Positions 32,694 through 40,801 of a DNA stretch of 64,000 bases are shown in pieces (the stretch's first letter is position 1; every line of letters starts with the position of its first letter). The stretch spans positions 722,035 through 786,034 of the forward strand of contig JAFLBF010000001.1 of the NCBI GenBank assembly GCA_017303895.1, in the 5' to 3' direction. Made by a program: the position numbers and the translations under genes. This stretch comes from Bacteroidota bacterium (lineage in GTDB: Bacteria; Bacteroidota; Bacteroidia; 2-12-FULL-35-15). The notes under the pieces were generated by a model, which was not told the origin of the DNA, did not search any database, and worked only from the letters and a program-made list of their open reading frames with translations.

Positions 32694-34145
32694 ATGGGAA
32701 ACGAGATATTAGAGGAGCATATTAATAGCGACTATAAATACGGTTTTGTTACCGATATTGAAGCTGATAATGCACCTAAAGGATTAAATGAGGACATCAT
32801 TCGTTTTATTTCAAAAAAGAAGAACGAACCGGAGTGGATGTTAGAGTATCGTTTAAAAGCATTTACTTATTGGAAAACATTAGAAGAACCTAATTGGGCA
32901 CATGTATCTTATACGAAGCCCAACTTTCAGGATATCATTTATTATTCGGCACCAAAGCCTAAGAAAGAATTAAAGAGTTTAGATGAAGTTGATCCGGAAT
33001 TATTAAAAACATTTGAAAAGCTTGGGATTTCTTTAGAAGAACAAAAGCGTTTGAGTGGTGTAGAAAGCAAGATCGCTGTAGATGCTGTAATTGATAGCGT
33101 TTCCGTTAAAACAACTTTCAAAGAAACATTATCCGAAAAAGGGATCATCTTCTGTTCTTTCAGCGAAGCCGTTCAAGAGCATCCAGATTTAGTAAAAAAA
33201 TACATGGGAACAGTTGTTCCTCATACCGATAATTTTTATGCAGCATTGAATGCCGCTGTGTTTAGTGATGGCTCTTTCTGTTACATTCCAAGAGGTGTTC
33301 GTTGCCCGATGGAATTATCAACGTATTTCCGTATCAATGCATCGGGAACAGGGCAGTTTGAAAGAACACTTTTAATTGCGGATGAAGGCTCCTATGTAAG
33401 TTATTTGGAAGGTTGTACCGCTCCCATGCGTGATGAAAATCAATTGCATGCAGCTGTGGTAGAAATTGTAGCGCATAAAAATGCAGAAGTAAAATATAGT
33501 ACCGTTCAAAACTGGTATCCCGGTGATAAAGATGGTAAAGGAGGAATCTTCAACTTTGTTACAAAAAGAGGAATTTGTTTAGAAGATAATTCAAAGATCT
33601 CCTGGACGCAGGTAGAAACAGGTTCTGCAGTAACATGGAAATATCCTTCCGTAATTCTTAAAGGAGACAATTCAATCGGTGAATTTTATTCGGTGGCTGT
33701 AACCAATAATTACCAGCAAGCCGATACAGGAACTAAAATGATGCACCTTGGTAAGAACACCAGAAGTACGATCATTTCAAAAGGAATTTCTGCAGGATTT
33801 AGTAATAACAGTTATAGAGGCTTGGTACGTATTGCAAAAGGCGCGAGTAATGCACGTAATTTTTCACAATGCGATAGTTTATTGATGGGTGATAAATGTG
33901 GAGCACATACCTTTCCTTATATTGAGATCAAAGATAAATCAGCAATTGTTGAACACGAAGCTACTACATCAAAGATCGGAGAAGATCAGATCTTCTATTG
34001 CAATCAACGAGGTATTGATACCGAGAAAGCAATTGGATTGATCGTGAATGGATATTGCAAAGAAGTATTGAATCAGTTACCAATGGAGTTTGCGGTTGAA
34101 GCACAGAAATTATTGGCCGTTAGTTTAGAAGGAAGTGTAGGATAA
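32694..34145 (+). CDS. sufB: Fe-S cluster assembly scaffold SufB
   Basis: The main scaffold of the SufBC2D complex, where clusters are built in the cytoplasm. At 483 residues it has the expected length, with [26 protein letters not shown] (the conserved Cys), the beta-helix region ending [20 protein letters not shown] and the C-terminal [21 protein letters not shown]. The cysteine and histidine used in cluster formation appear conserved ([17 protein letters not shown]). It lies 5 nt after sufA and 11 nt before an unrelated small gene. Confidence 0.97.
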   Translation: MGNEILEEHINSDYKYGFVTDIEADNAPKGLNEDIIRFISKKKNEPEWMLEYRLKAFTYWKTLEEPNWAHVSYTKPNFQDIIYYSAPKPKKELKSLDEVDPELLKTFEKLGISLEEQKRLSGVESKIAVDAVIDSVSVKTTFKETLSEKGIIFCSFSEAVQEHPDLVKKYMGTVVPHTDNFYAALNAAVFSDGSFCYIPRGVRCPMELSTYFRINASGTGQFERTLLIADEGSYVSYLEGCTAPMRDENQLHAAVVEIVAHKNAEVKYSTVQNWYPGDKDGKGGIFNFVTKRGICLEDNSKISWTQVETGSAVTWKYPSVILKGDNSIGEFYSVAVTNNYQQADTGTKMMHLGKNTRSTIISKGISAGFSNNSYRGLVRIAKGASNARNFSQCDSLLMGDKCGAHTFPYIEIKDKSAIVEHEATTSKIGEDQIFYCNQRGIDTEKAIGLIVNGYCKEVLNQLPMEFAVEAQKLLAVSLEGSVG

Positions 34146-34156
34146 GAATATGCAAT

Positions 34157-34555
34157 ATGGAAGCAAAAATAGATAAGCTGTATTATGAATTTTGGAATGA
34201 GCATTATCCTGAAGTTGGTGGTGTAGAAAATGTTGGACATCTTCAGTGGAAGTTTAAATTATTTCCTTACGTAAGTGATCTATATTCAGGTGAATCACAA
34301 TTTATAGAATGGGTAAAGGAAGATGAGGCAATGTTTGGAAATTCAATATTTTGTAAAGTGTTAGTTGGTCGAGAAGCAGACGCATTAGCTAATCGATTTT
34401 CCCTTTTTAGAGATTCAGGTGTTGAGGTAGATAGGGTTAGAACTGAGGATATGAACGAAGTGTTTTATTTCGTAGCTTATATATACACATTAGAACGAAG
34501 TAAAGTATATCAAGAGGCGAATCTCAGAAATTTAAAGAAGAGTTTAGGCTTATAA
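34157..34555 (+). CDS. Hypothetical protein inserted in the suf operon
   Basis: A 132-residue soluble protein that I do not recognise. It has no signal peptide or membrane helix; the sequence is acidic and aromatic (YYEFWNEHYPEVGG, FIEWVKEDEAMFG, FYFVAYIYTLERS). It sits between sufB (11 nt) and sufC (12 nt) in the same direction, a gap where Bacteroidota suf operons usually have nothing. Tight spacing implies cotranscription and regulation with suf. A cluster-assembly role is only guilt by association; a recent insertion without a suf role is the alternative. Confidence 0.72.
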   Translation: MEAKIDKLYYEFWNEHYPEVGGVENVGHLQWKFKLFPYVSDLYSGESQFIEWVKEDEAMFGNSIFCKVLVGREADALANRFSLFRDSGVEVDRVRTEDMNEVFYFVAYIYTLERSKVYQEANLRNLKKSLGL

Positions 34556-34567
34556 TAAAAAAATATT

Positions 34568-35320
34568 ATGTTATTAATCAAAAATTTACATGCCTCAATT
34601 GATGGCAAAGAGATCCTAAGAGGGATCAATCTAGAAGTAAAAGCGGGGGAAGTACATGCTATCATGGGACCGAATGGCTCAGGTAAAAGTACCTTGTCAT
34701 CGGTATTGGCTGGTCGTGAAGAATACGAAGTAACAGCAGGTGAAGTTATTTTTAACGGGAAAGAATTATTAGAGCTTTCACCTGAAGACAGAGCTCGTGA
34801 AGGAGTGTTTTTGGCATTTCAATATCCAATTGAGATACCGGGTGTAAGTAATATTAATTTTTTGAAAACTGCACTGAATGAGATCAGAGCCTACAAAGGA
34901 TTAGGTCCTATTGAAGCAAAAGAATTTTTGAAGTTGGTAAAAGAAAAACAAGCTTTGGTAGAATTGCAAGGAAGTTTAGCAAACCGTAGTGTAAATGAAG
35001 GATTCAGTGGTGGTGAGAAAAAAAGAAATGAGATCTTCCAAATGGCTATGTTAGAGCCTAAATTAGCAATATTGGATGAGACCGATAGTGGTTTGGATAT
35101 TGATGCTTTGCGCATTGTTGCTAATGGTGTAAATAAGTTAAAATCACCTGATAATGCAACTATTGTTATCACACACTACCAACGTTTGTTGGATTATATC
35201 GTTCCTGATTTTGTGCATGTGTTGTATAAAGGACAAATTGTAAAATCCGGAACCAAAGAATTAGCATTGGAGTTGGAAGAAAAAGGATACGATTTTATTA
35301 AAGAGGAAGTTGGAGCATAA
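34568..35320 (+). CDS. sufC: Fe-S assembly ATPase SufC
   Basis: The ABC-type ATPase of SufBC2D; it drives conformational change of the scaffold and is not a transporter. The 250 residues carry Walker A (GPNGSGKST at about 35-43), the Q-loop LAFQYP, the SufC-type signature NEGFSGGEKKRNEIFQM, Walker B LAILDETDSGLDID with catalytic Glu-Asp region, and the switch His in VITHYQRLL. The sufD ATG begins one base after its stop codon. Confidence 0.97.
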   Translation: MLLIKNLHASIDGKEILRGINLEVKAGEVHAIMGPNGSGKSTLSSVLAGREEYEVTAGEVIFNGKELLELSPEDRAREGVFLAFQYPIEIPGVSNINFLKTALNEIRAYKGLGPIEAKEFLKLVKEKQALVELQGSLANRSVNEGFSGGEKKRNEIFQMAMLEPKLAILDETDSGLDIDALRIVANGVNKLKSPDNATIVITHYQRLLDYIVPDFVHVLYKGQIVKSGTKELALELEEKGYDFIKEEVGA

Positions 35321-35321
35321 G

Positions 35322-36620
35322 ATGGAAACGATTACAAAAACATCATTAAAGGATAAATTGATCGGTCAATACGAATTGGCGAAGCCATCTTTTGTTGGTG
35401 ACGCAGCCATTCGTGAAATGGCGATCAATGCTTTTGCAGAACAAGGTTTGCCGGGACGAAAGCACGAAGAATATAAATATCTTAACTTCGAATTGATCTT
35501 AAAGGGAGATTATTCTTTTTCTCATTCACCTTCATTAGCAGCACAACAAATTCAGACGCTGTATCTTTTAAAAGATGCGTATGTTGCTGTATTTGTAAAT
35601 GGACAATTCAATTCGAATTTGTCAAAACTTAATGATCTTCCGAAAGGCTTGATCATTTGTTCTTTGCCGGAAGCATTCGAAAAGCATAAAACAATTGTTG
35701 AGCAACATTATGCGAAACATGCAGATGTAAATGCCGATAATTTTATAGCATTGAATACTGCTTTGGCAAGCGATGGTTGTTTTGTTCATGTGGCGAAAGG
35801 CGCCATTATTGATAAACCGATACATCTCCTTTATATTTCAAGTGCGAATGAAAATTTGATCTTAAACACCAGAAATTTAGTAGTAGTTGAAGAAAATGCA
35901 CAAGTAAAAATTGTTGAATCATTTGAGGTGAAGGATCTCACTTCAAAAGTTGTGACCAACGCAAGTTCTGAAATTGTAGTGATGTCGAATGCTATTGTTG
36001 ATCACTATAAAATTCAGAATGAGAGTGAGCAATCGGTATTGGTTAATACGACACAGGTTTATCAGGAAAAGCAAAGCGTATTTTCTACAGTGAATTTCAC
36101 CCTGAATGGTGGTGTAGTTCGTAATAATTTGAACATCGTATTAGGTGGGGAGTATATCGAGTCGCATTTGAATGGTTTGTATCTGACTAAAAATAATCAG
36201 CAGGTAGACAATCATACGCTGGTGGATCATCGTATGCCTAACTGTAATAGCAATGAATTATATAAAGGGATCATTGATGATAAGTCGGTAGCAACTTTCA
36301 ACGGGAAGATCTATGTGCGCAAGGATGCTCAAAAGACAAATGCATTTCAATCGAATAAAAATATTCTTTTAAGTGATGATGGAACGATCAATACCAAACC
36401 TCAGCTAGAGATATATGCCGATGATGTAAAATGTTCGCATGGAACTTCAACCGGTAAATTAGATGAAGATCAAGTGTTCTATCTGAGGGCAAGAGGTTTG
36501 AGTGAAGCGAGTGCAAAAAAATTATTGATGCATGCTTTTGCCTCTGAGGTAGTGGGTACAGTAAAGATCGATGAATTAAAAGAGTATTTGGAGGCCGAGA
36601 TCTCTGCGCGTTTCGAATAA
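35322..36620 (+). CDS. sufD: Fe-S assembly scaffold partner SufD
   Basis: The SufB paralogue that completes SufBC2D. It has 432 residues; N-terminal LPGRKHEEYKYLNFELIL corresponds to the TRxxExWKYT segment, and the C-terminal beta-helix part shows LYLTKNNQQVDNHTLVDHRMPNCNSNELYKGIIDDKS, FNGKIYV, CSHGTSTGKLDEDQVFYLRARGL (family motifs GRIxV and CSHGAT), with LLMHAFASEVV at the end. I start at the ATG at 35322, just after the sufC stop. The operon ends here; no sufS/sufE follow. Confidence 0.96.
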   Translation: METITKTSLKDKLIGQYELAKPSFVGDAAIREMAINAFAEQGLPGRKHEEYKYLNFELILKGDYSFSHSPSLAAQQIQTLYLLKDAYVAVFVNGQFNSNLSKLNDLPKGLIICSLPEAFEKHKTIVEQHYAKHADVNADNFIALNTALASDGCFVHVAKGAIIDKPIHLLYISSANENLILNTRNLVVVEENAQVKIVESFEVKDLTSKVVTNASSEIVVMSNAIVDHYKIQNESEQSVLVNTTQVYQEKQSVFSTVNFTLNGGVVRNNLNIVLGGEYIESHLNGLYLTKNNQQVDNHTLVDHRMPNCNSNELYKGIIDDKSVATFNGKIYVRKDAQKTNAFQSNKNILLSDDGTINTKPQLEIYADDVKCSHGTSTGKLDEDQVFYLRARGLSEASAKKLLMHAFASEVVGTVKIDELKEYLEAEISARFE

Positions 36621-36640
36621 TGAATTCCAATAACTAATTC

Positions 36641-36648
36641 TATATTTG
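36641..36648 (+). promoter_or_regulatory. -7 element TATATTTG for the EamA transporter, abutting a terminator
   Basis: An exact TAnnTTTG box 28 nt before the ATG at 36677. Its last G is directly followed by the suf terminator stem, so transcription would start inside the terminator hairpin. Confidence 0.55.
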
Positions 36649-36676
36649 TGCCGCTGTTCGTTCAGCGGCATTTTTT
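36649..36676 (+). terminator. Terminator of the suf operon
   Basis: TGCCGCTG (36649-36656) pairs with CAGCGGCA (36663-36670), then six T. The T run ends directly at the next start codon. Confidence 0.85.
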
Positions 36677-37573
36677 ATGTTAAGCAAAAATAAAAATCTA
36701 TTATTACTTCACTTCATTGTTTTCATTTGGGGCTGGTCGCCTATTCTAGGCAAACTCATTAATATTGAAGGTATCTATGCCTATCAGTTGGTGTGGTTCA
36801 GAATGCTCATCACAGTGATCACTGTTGGGGTTTATTTAATAGCTATCAAACAAAGCATACGGCTCAAAAGGGAGGATGTTTTTAAATTAATTGGAATTGG
36901 TGCCATTATCGCATTCCACTGGTTTTGTTTTTATCATGCGATCAATGTTTCCAATGTATCTGTTACATTGGTTGCTTTTGCAACAGGAACACTTTTTACA
37001 TCCATTGTTGAACCTATCTTTTACAAGCGTAAGATCATCCGTTATGAATTAGCATTCGGAATGGTAATTATAGGCGCTATTGCTATGATCTTTAAAGTAG
37101 AAACGCAATACACCTTAGGCATCATATTCGGGATACTTGCTGCGCTTACATCTTCATTTTTTACAGTGTTCAATGGTTTGTTGGTAAGAAGGATCCCTTC
37201 TTCTGTTATTGCCCTTTATGAATTAGGGGGCGGCTTTTTAGCATTAACTATTTATTTGCTAATTACCAATGAATTCTCTTCTGCTTTTTTTGATGTGAAG
37301 CCAATGGGAATCTTTTGGGTATCCGTTTTGTCTGTAATTGGTACAGCGTTCCCTTTTATTGCGAGCGTCAATCTAATGAAGAAGATCAGTCCTTATACAG
37401 TGACCTTAACAGTCAATCTGGAAACGATATACGGTATCATCATTGCCTACATCCTTTGGAAAAAAGATGAGGCAATGACTCCGGGATTTTATACAGGAAC
37501 ATTGATAATTCTTGCTGTGATCTTTGGAAACGGGTTGCTTAAGAATTACTTGAAAAAAGATCAGAATCTGTAA
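36677..37573 (+). CDS. EamA/DMT-family inner-membrane transporter
   Basis: A 298-residue protein with ten hydrophobic helices in two halves of five, as in the drug/metabolite transporter (EamA) superfamily. Typical EamA features are seen: WGWSPILGKLI in helix 1, WFRMLITVITVG in helix 2, FATGTLFTSIVEPIFYKRKI in the first half and the second-half match MKKISPYTVTLTVNLETIYGIIIAYILWKK. The substrate cannot be told from sequence. Its stop overlaps the convergent minus-strand gene by 13 nt. Confidence 0.93.
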   Translation: MLSKNKNLLLLHFIVFIWGWSPILGKLINIEGIYAYQLVWFRMLITVITVGVYLIAIKQSIRLKREDVFKLIGIGAIIAFHWFCFYHAINVSNVSVTLVAFATGTLFTSIVEPIFYKRKIIRYELAFGMVIIGAIAMIFKVETQYTLGIIFGILAALTSSFFTVFNGLLVRRIPSSVIALYELGGGFLALTIYLLITNEFSSAFFDVKPMGIFWVSVLSVIGTAFPFIASVNLMKKISPYTVTLTVNLETIYGIIIAYILWKKDEAMTPGFYTGTLIILAVIFGNGLLKNYLKKDQNL

Positions 37574-38319
37574 ACGATAGACACATCGCTTAATATACCC
37601 GGAGAGCTAAAATCAAAAGAGTTAACCGTTCTTGTACTTTCTACATTGTTTTTTATCACTGTTATTTTATCTCTTGACAATACAGTATCGAATCCAACTT
37701 GGGCGGTGATCATCATCCTTTTTGTTATAGGATACCGGGCTCCGAAAAACGAGTGAAGTCCCGCAAATATAACCTCTGAACGACCTTGTGTTGTATAGGA
37801 AGGAAGTATGTCATCAAAATACCAGAATGTAGATCCTGTTGAAGTGGTATCGCTTTTTAAATTGTAATTTTCTTTGTATGATCTTTTATGATAGTATCCT
37901 GCTATGAGATCTGCTCCGTAGAAAAAGCCTAATTTCTTTTTCCCAAACCGTCTTTCATAACCAATATTCAAATGAGGTTTGAAATATTCGGATCTGAATT
38001 CTTTTTCAGTTATCAAAGAGTTATTTGGACTCTGAAAAATAGTGTCGTTTAAAAAAGTAGCAGGTTCTACAGCCGGTTTGAAATGATCCAATACAAAGCT
38101 AAAGCGTAAAGCAGATCGATCATTCAGAACTCTTTTGTATGATAAATTGTACCTATTATGGATGATACGTTCCTGTCCTATTGCGATTTTAATTAGCGGG
38201 ATAGTATTAATGCCGATCTCATTTTTGGGAGTGTTTTCTTCTTTGGAGTGATCAGCTCTTTCTTGTGCTATTGAACTAAATGATAGTAGGATAAATAGCA
38301 ACATTGTGTTTCTTTTCAT
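37561..38319 (-). CDS. Secreted/outer-membrane beta-barrel-like protein
   Basis: A 252-residue protein with a short signal peptide (MKRNTMLLFILLSFSSIAQ). The mature part alternates polar and hydrophobic or aromatic residues in many short strands (LRFSFVLDHF, HLNIGYERRFGKKKLGFFYGADLIAGYYHKR, IFAGLHSFFGARYPITKRMMITAQVGFDTVL) and ends in Phe (VSIVYRF), a common last residue of outer-membrane barrels. I infer an 8- to 10-stranded barrel; no function is recognised. It converges on the EamA gene with a 13-nt overlap of the 3' ends. Confidence 0.78.
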   Translation of the reverse strand: MKRNTMLLFILLSFSSIAQERADHSKEENTPKNEIGINTIPLIKIAIGQERIIHNRYNLSYKRVLNDRSALRFSFVLDHFKPAVEPATFLNDTIFQSPNNSLITEKEFRSEYFKPHLNIGYERRFGKKKLGFFYGADLIAGYYHKRSYKENYNLKSDTTSTGSTFWYFDDILPSYTTQGRSEVIFAGLHSFFGARYPITKRMMITAQVGFDTVLSRDKITVIKNNVESTRTVNSFDFSSPGILSDVSIVYRF

Positions 38320-38409
38320 TTCTATGATGTTTATTGGTTGAACAGCATAAGAAACAGCTGAATCCTAGAAATATTGTACTAAAAAACAAGCATTTAAATA
38401 CAATAAAAA

Positions 38410-38434
38410 AACGTCTACTCAGGGAGTAGACGTT
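38410..38434. terminator. Hairpin between minus-strand genes
   Basis: AACGTCTACTC (38410-38420) pairs with GAGTAGACGTT (38424-38434), a perfect 11-bp stem with an A tract before it, so on the minus strand it ends in a T run. It is the second of two tandem terminators after the PKD gene. Confidence 0.72.
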
Positions 38435-38466
38435 GGCATTTGAAAAGGTTGCTTATTAGAAAAATA

Positions 38467-38496
38467 AAAAGAGGTGCTATTATTAGCACCTCTTTT
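38467..38496 (-). terminator. Terminator of the PKD-repeat gene
   Basis: AAAAGAGGTGCTA (38467-38479) pairs with TAGCACCTCTTTT (38484-38496), 13 bp, 16 nt after the stop at 38513; the minus strand continues in TTTTTATTTT. Confidence 0.88.
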
Positions 38497-38512
38497 AGGA
38501 TGTTGTTCAAGC

Positions 38513-39940
38513 TTATTTATTAATGATCATTTTCTTAGTACTAATAGCATCATTTGCTTTTAGTTGTAATAGATAGATTCCTTCTGCCAGGTTCTCTACA
38601 TTTAATTCAATATTGTGAGTTCCTGCGTTTTTAGTGCTGTTTTCTAAAATCATCACTTTATTTCCTAAAAGATCGATGATCGACAATTCTACAGATGCAT
38701 TTGTAGAAAGCGAATAATTAATGTTTGTAGAAGTGCTGAATGGATTTGGATAATTTTGCAATCCGGATATCAATTGATTTTCTTCTACTCCTGTGGATGC
38801 TCCTTGAACTACATTTAATGTAATTGCATTAGAAGATCTTCCTGCATATAAAGAATCACATTGTGTGGCAGTACATCCAACATTGTCTGTTACAGTTAGG
38901 CAAAGAACGTATGGACCTGTTCCTGCATATACATGTGTTGGATATTGTTGCGTTGAGGTGTTCCCATCGCCAAAATCCCAGAAGTATGTGTATTGAGCTC
39001 CATTTGAAGCATAGCTGTATGCGGTGTAATTATACATATTCGTTGAGTCTTGCACTAGGAAGAAACTTGCACTGCATGTAAGTCCTGCAGGATTGCCCAC
39101 TACAACATAGTCGCAATAAGTGTTTGAGCAACTGGAAACAGTATCTGAAATAGTTAAGCAAACATAATATGTTCCATTTAAAGCATAAGTATGGCTATTG
39201 TTTCCTGCTGTAGTGCTAGTTGATCCATCACCGTAATCCCAAGTGTAAGTTATTGCACCAACCCCTGAAGAAAGATCTGTAAAGTTAGCTGTTGATCCAC
39301 TAGTTGCAGCTGAAAAATAGGCTGCACAAGAAGCGCCAGAACCTTGACCTATTACTAATGTGTCACAAAATGTATCAGTACAACTGTTTGTTGCATCAAA
39401 AATGGTTAAGCAAACATTGTATACTCCTGAAGCCCCATATTGATGGGTAGGACTAGCCCCATTAGATGTTGTAGCTGTTGAGCCATCCCCGAAATCCCAA
39501 GTACAAACAAAATTAGCAGCTGCACTTGATTGATTCCAGAAGTAACCATAACCTGCAGAGTCGAATGCTACAAATGATGCATTACAGCCTCCTAAAGTGC
39601 CTCCATTATTAATAAAGATCGAGTCACAGAAGGTACTAAAACAACCAGCGATAGAATCCATAATAGTTAAGCATACTGAATACGATCCATTATTAAATGT
39701 TGCTGTTGGATTGTTTTGATAGCTGCTTGTTCCATTTCCAAAATCCCAATATGTATAATTATAAGTTCCTACACTGGTGTTAGAAAAGCTCATGGCGCCA
39801 CTAGGGCCTGATGTGTATGTAAAACTTGCATTACATATTTGTGCATTTGCTGTAAAGCCCAAACTTAAAAGTGCTCCAACCATTAAACTTTTTGAAAGTT
39901 TAGATAAGTTGTTTTTTAGATTGTTGATTGTTGTTATCAT
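38513..39940 (-). CDS. T9SS-secreted protein with four PKD domains
   Basis: A 475-residue exported protein: signal region to about residue 33 (LSLGFTANAQ), then four PKD-type Ig-like domains, each with a W-x-FGDG or W-D-FGNG or W-DYGDG turn (YWDFGNGTS, TWDFGDGST, TWDYGDGST, FWDFGDGNT) and paired cysteines (CLTI...C..FCD). The fourth repeat and the CDSLYAGR linker match the proteins at 21158 and 22538. The type A sorting domain closes it (YPNPFSTSTNINY to GIYLLQLKANDAISTKKMIINK). A repetitive surface or secreted adhesin-like role is inferred. It is transcribed alone, ending in tandem terminators. Confidence 0.9.
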   Translation of the reverse strand: MITTINNLKNNLSKLSKSLMVGALLSLGFTANAQICNASFTYTSGPSGAMSFSNTSVGTYNYTYWDFGNGTSSYQNNPTATFNNGSYSVCLTIMDSIAGCFSTFCDSIFINNGGTLGGCNASFVAFDSAGYGYFWNQSSAAANFVCTWDFGDGSTATTSNGASPTHQYGASGVYNVCLTIFDATNSCTDTFCDTLVIGQGSGASCAAYFSAATSGSTANFTDLSSGVGAITYTWDYGDGSTSTTAGNNSHTYALNGTYYVCLTISDTVSSCSNTYCDYVVVGNPAGLTCSASFFLVQDSTNMYNYTAYSYASNGAQYTYFWDFGDGNTSTQQYPTHVYAGTGPYVLCLTVTDNVGCTATQCDSLYAGRSSNAITLNVVQGASTGVEENQLISGLQNYPNPFSTSTNINYSLSTNASVELSIIDLLGNKVMILENSTKNAGTHNIELNVENLAEGIYLLQLKANDAISTKKMIINK

Positions 39941-40031
39941 GATTATTAGATTTTTAATTTCTGAGACAAAGTTGCGTTATGATTTTTTTCTGTACAATTC
40001 AAAATTCCAATTTCTTACTTATTCAATAGAT

Positions 40032-40706
40032 TTATTGTTTAATGAATTTCCCATATCTGTGCTGGTTATTTTCAAGTTCGATATCCAATATATAGATCCC
40101 TTCAGATAAATTCTCTACGTTGATAATGCTTCCATTCAACTCAATGTTCAGGCTACAGCCTTTACTGTCGATCAGTCGGATGCTCTTTATTTTTTTATTC
40201 TCGATGGCATCGACCAATACGTGGTCTTTTGCTGGATTTGGGAATACTTTTAATGATGTATAGATATTGAGCTCATTTATTCCATTTGGATCGATAATAT
40301 AAACGGAGTAGGTAAGCGAATCCGTAATTGTAGCATTAGTAGCGTATGGCCATACTACAATGATGTCAACGCCTGTTTTGTAACCTGTAGGAGATAAGTT
40401 GTAAACCGCAGTAAGAGCAAATGCTGCAGAATCTCCCGGGTTAATTAAAACTGTTGAATTTGAATTATATACATCAACGATATTATATCCTAGTAAAGAA
40501 TCGTAAACGGAGGTGTATATCTCTAAAGAATCATTAAATATTGTGTTCCCTGTATTTTTTACATACACCGTATGCGAATGGCTACTACCACTAAAGACTG
40601 TATCTACTAAGTTAATAGGAGGAATCGGACTCATTCCGAGTGCTGTTGTTTGTGCATTGCTGGTGGCTGCTACAGCCATAAACAAAAAGAAAAAGATCTT
40701 TTTCAT
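40032..40706 (-). CDS. T9SS-secreted protein, small
   Basis: A 224-residue exported protein: signal peptide MKKIFFFLFMAVAATSNAQ, a single beta-rich domain of about 120 residues (SHTVYVKNTGNTIFNDSLEIYTSVYDS, INPGDSAAFALTAVYN) that looks like an Ig-type or CARDB-like fold, then a type A sorting domain (LKVFPNPAKDHVLVDAIENK to GIYILDIELEN, YGKFIKQ). I start at the ATG at 40706 next to the signal peptide, supported by the promoter box 23 nt upstream. The function is unknown. Confidence 0.86.
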   Translation of the reverse strand: MKKIFFFLFMAVAATSNAQTTALGMSPIPPINLVDTVFSGSSHSHTVYVKNTGNTIFNDSLEIYTSVYDSLLGYNIVDVYNSNSTVLINPGDSAAFALTAVYNLSPTGYKTGVDIIVVWPYATNATITDSLTYSVYIIDPNGINELNIYTSLKVFPNPAKDHVLVDAIENKKIKSIRLIDSKGCSLNIELNGSIINVENLSEGIYILDIELENNQHRYGKFIKQ

Positions 40707-40729
40707 GTGTTTTAATTTTAAATGCTGAT

Positions 40730-40737
40730 CAAATTTA
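40730..40737 (-). promoter_or_regulatory. -7 element TAAATTTG for the small T9SS protein
   Basis: CAAATTTA on the plus strand is an exact box on the minus strand, 23 nt before the ATG at 40706. Confidence 0.5.
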
Positions 40738-40762
40738 TTCAATATTATTCAGGAAGATTAAT

Positions 40763-40770
40763 TATTTTTG
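40763..40770 (+). promoter_or_regulatory. -7 element TATTTTTG for the TPR-like gene
   Basis: An exact TAnnTTTG box 31 nt before the ATG at 40802, divergent from the box at 40730-40737. Confidence 0.5.
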
Positions 40771-40801
40771 ATAAAATCTTACGTGTTCAAAATTTATATT
40801 T

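Noticed and set aside
38499..38511. TTGAACAACATCC after the PKD gene as a fifth RNA element
   Set aside because: Only 13 bases match, in the opposite orientation to the gene, the CCATGTGCC half is missing and the surrounding hairpin is an ordinary terminator.
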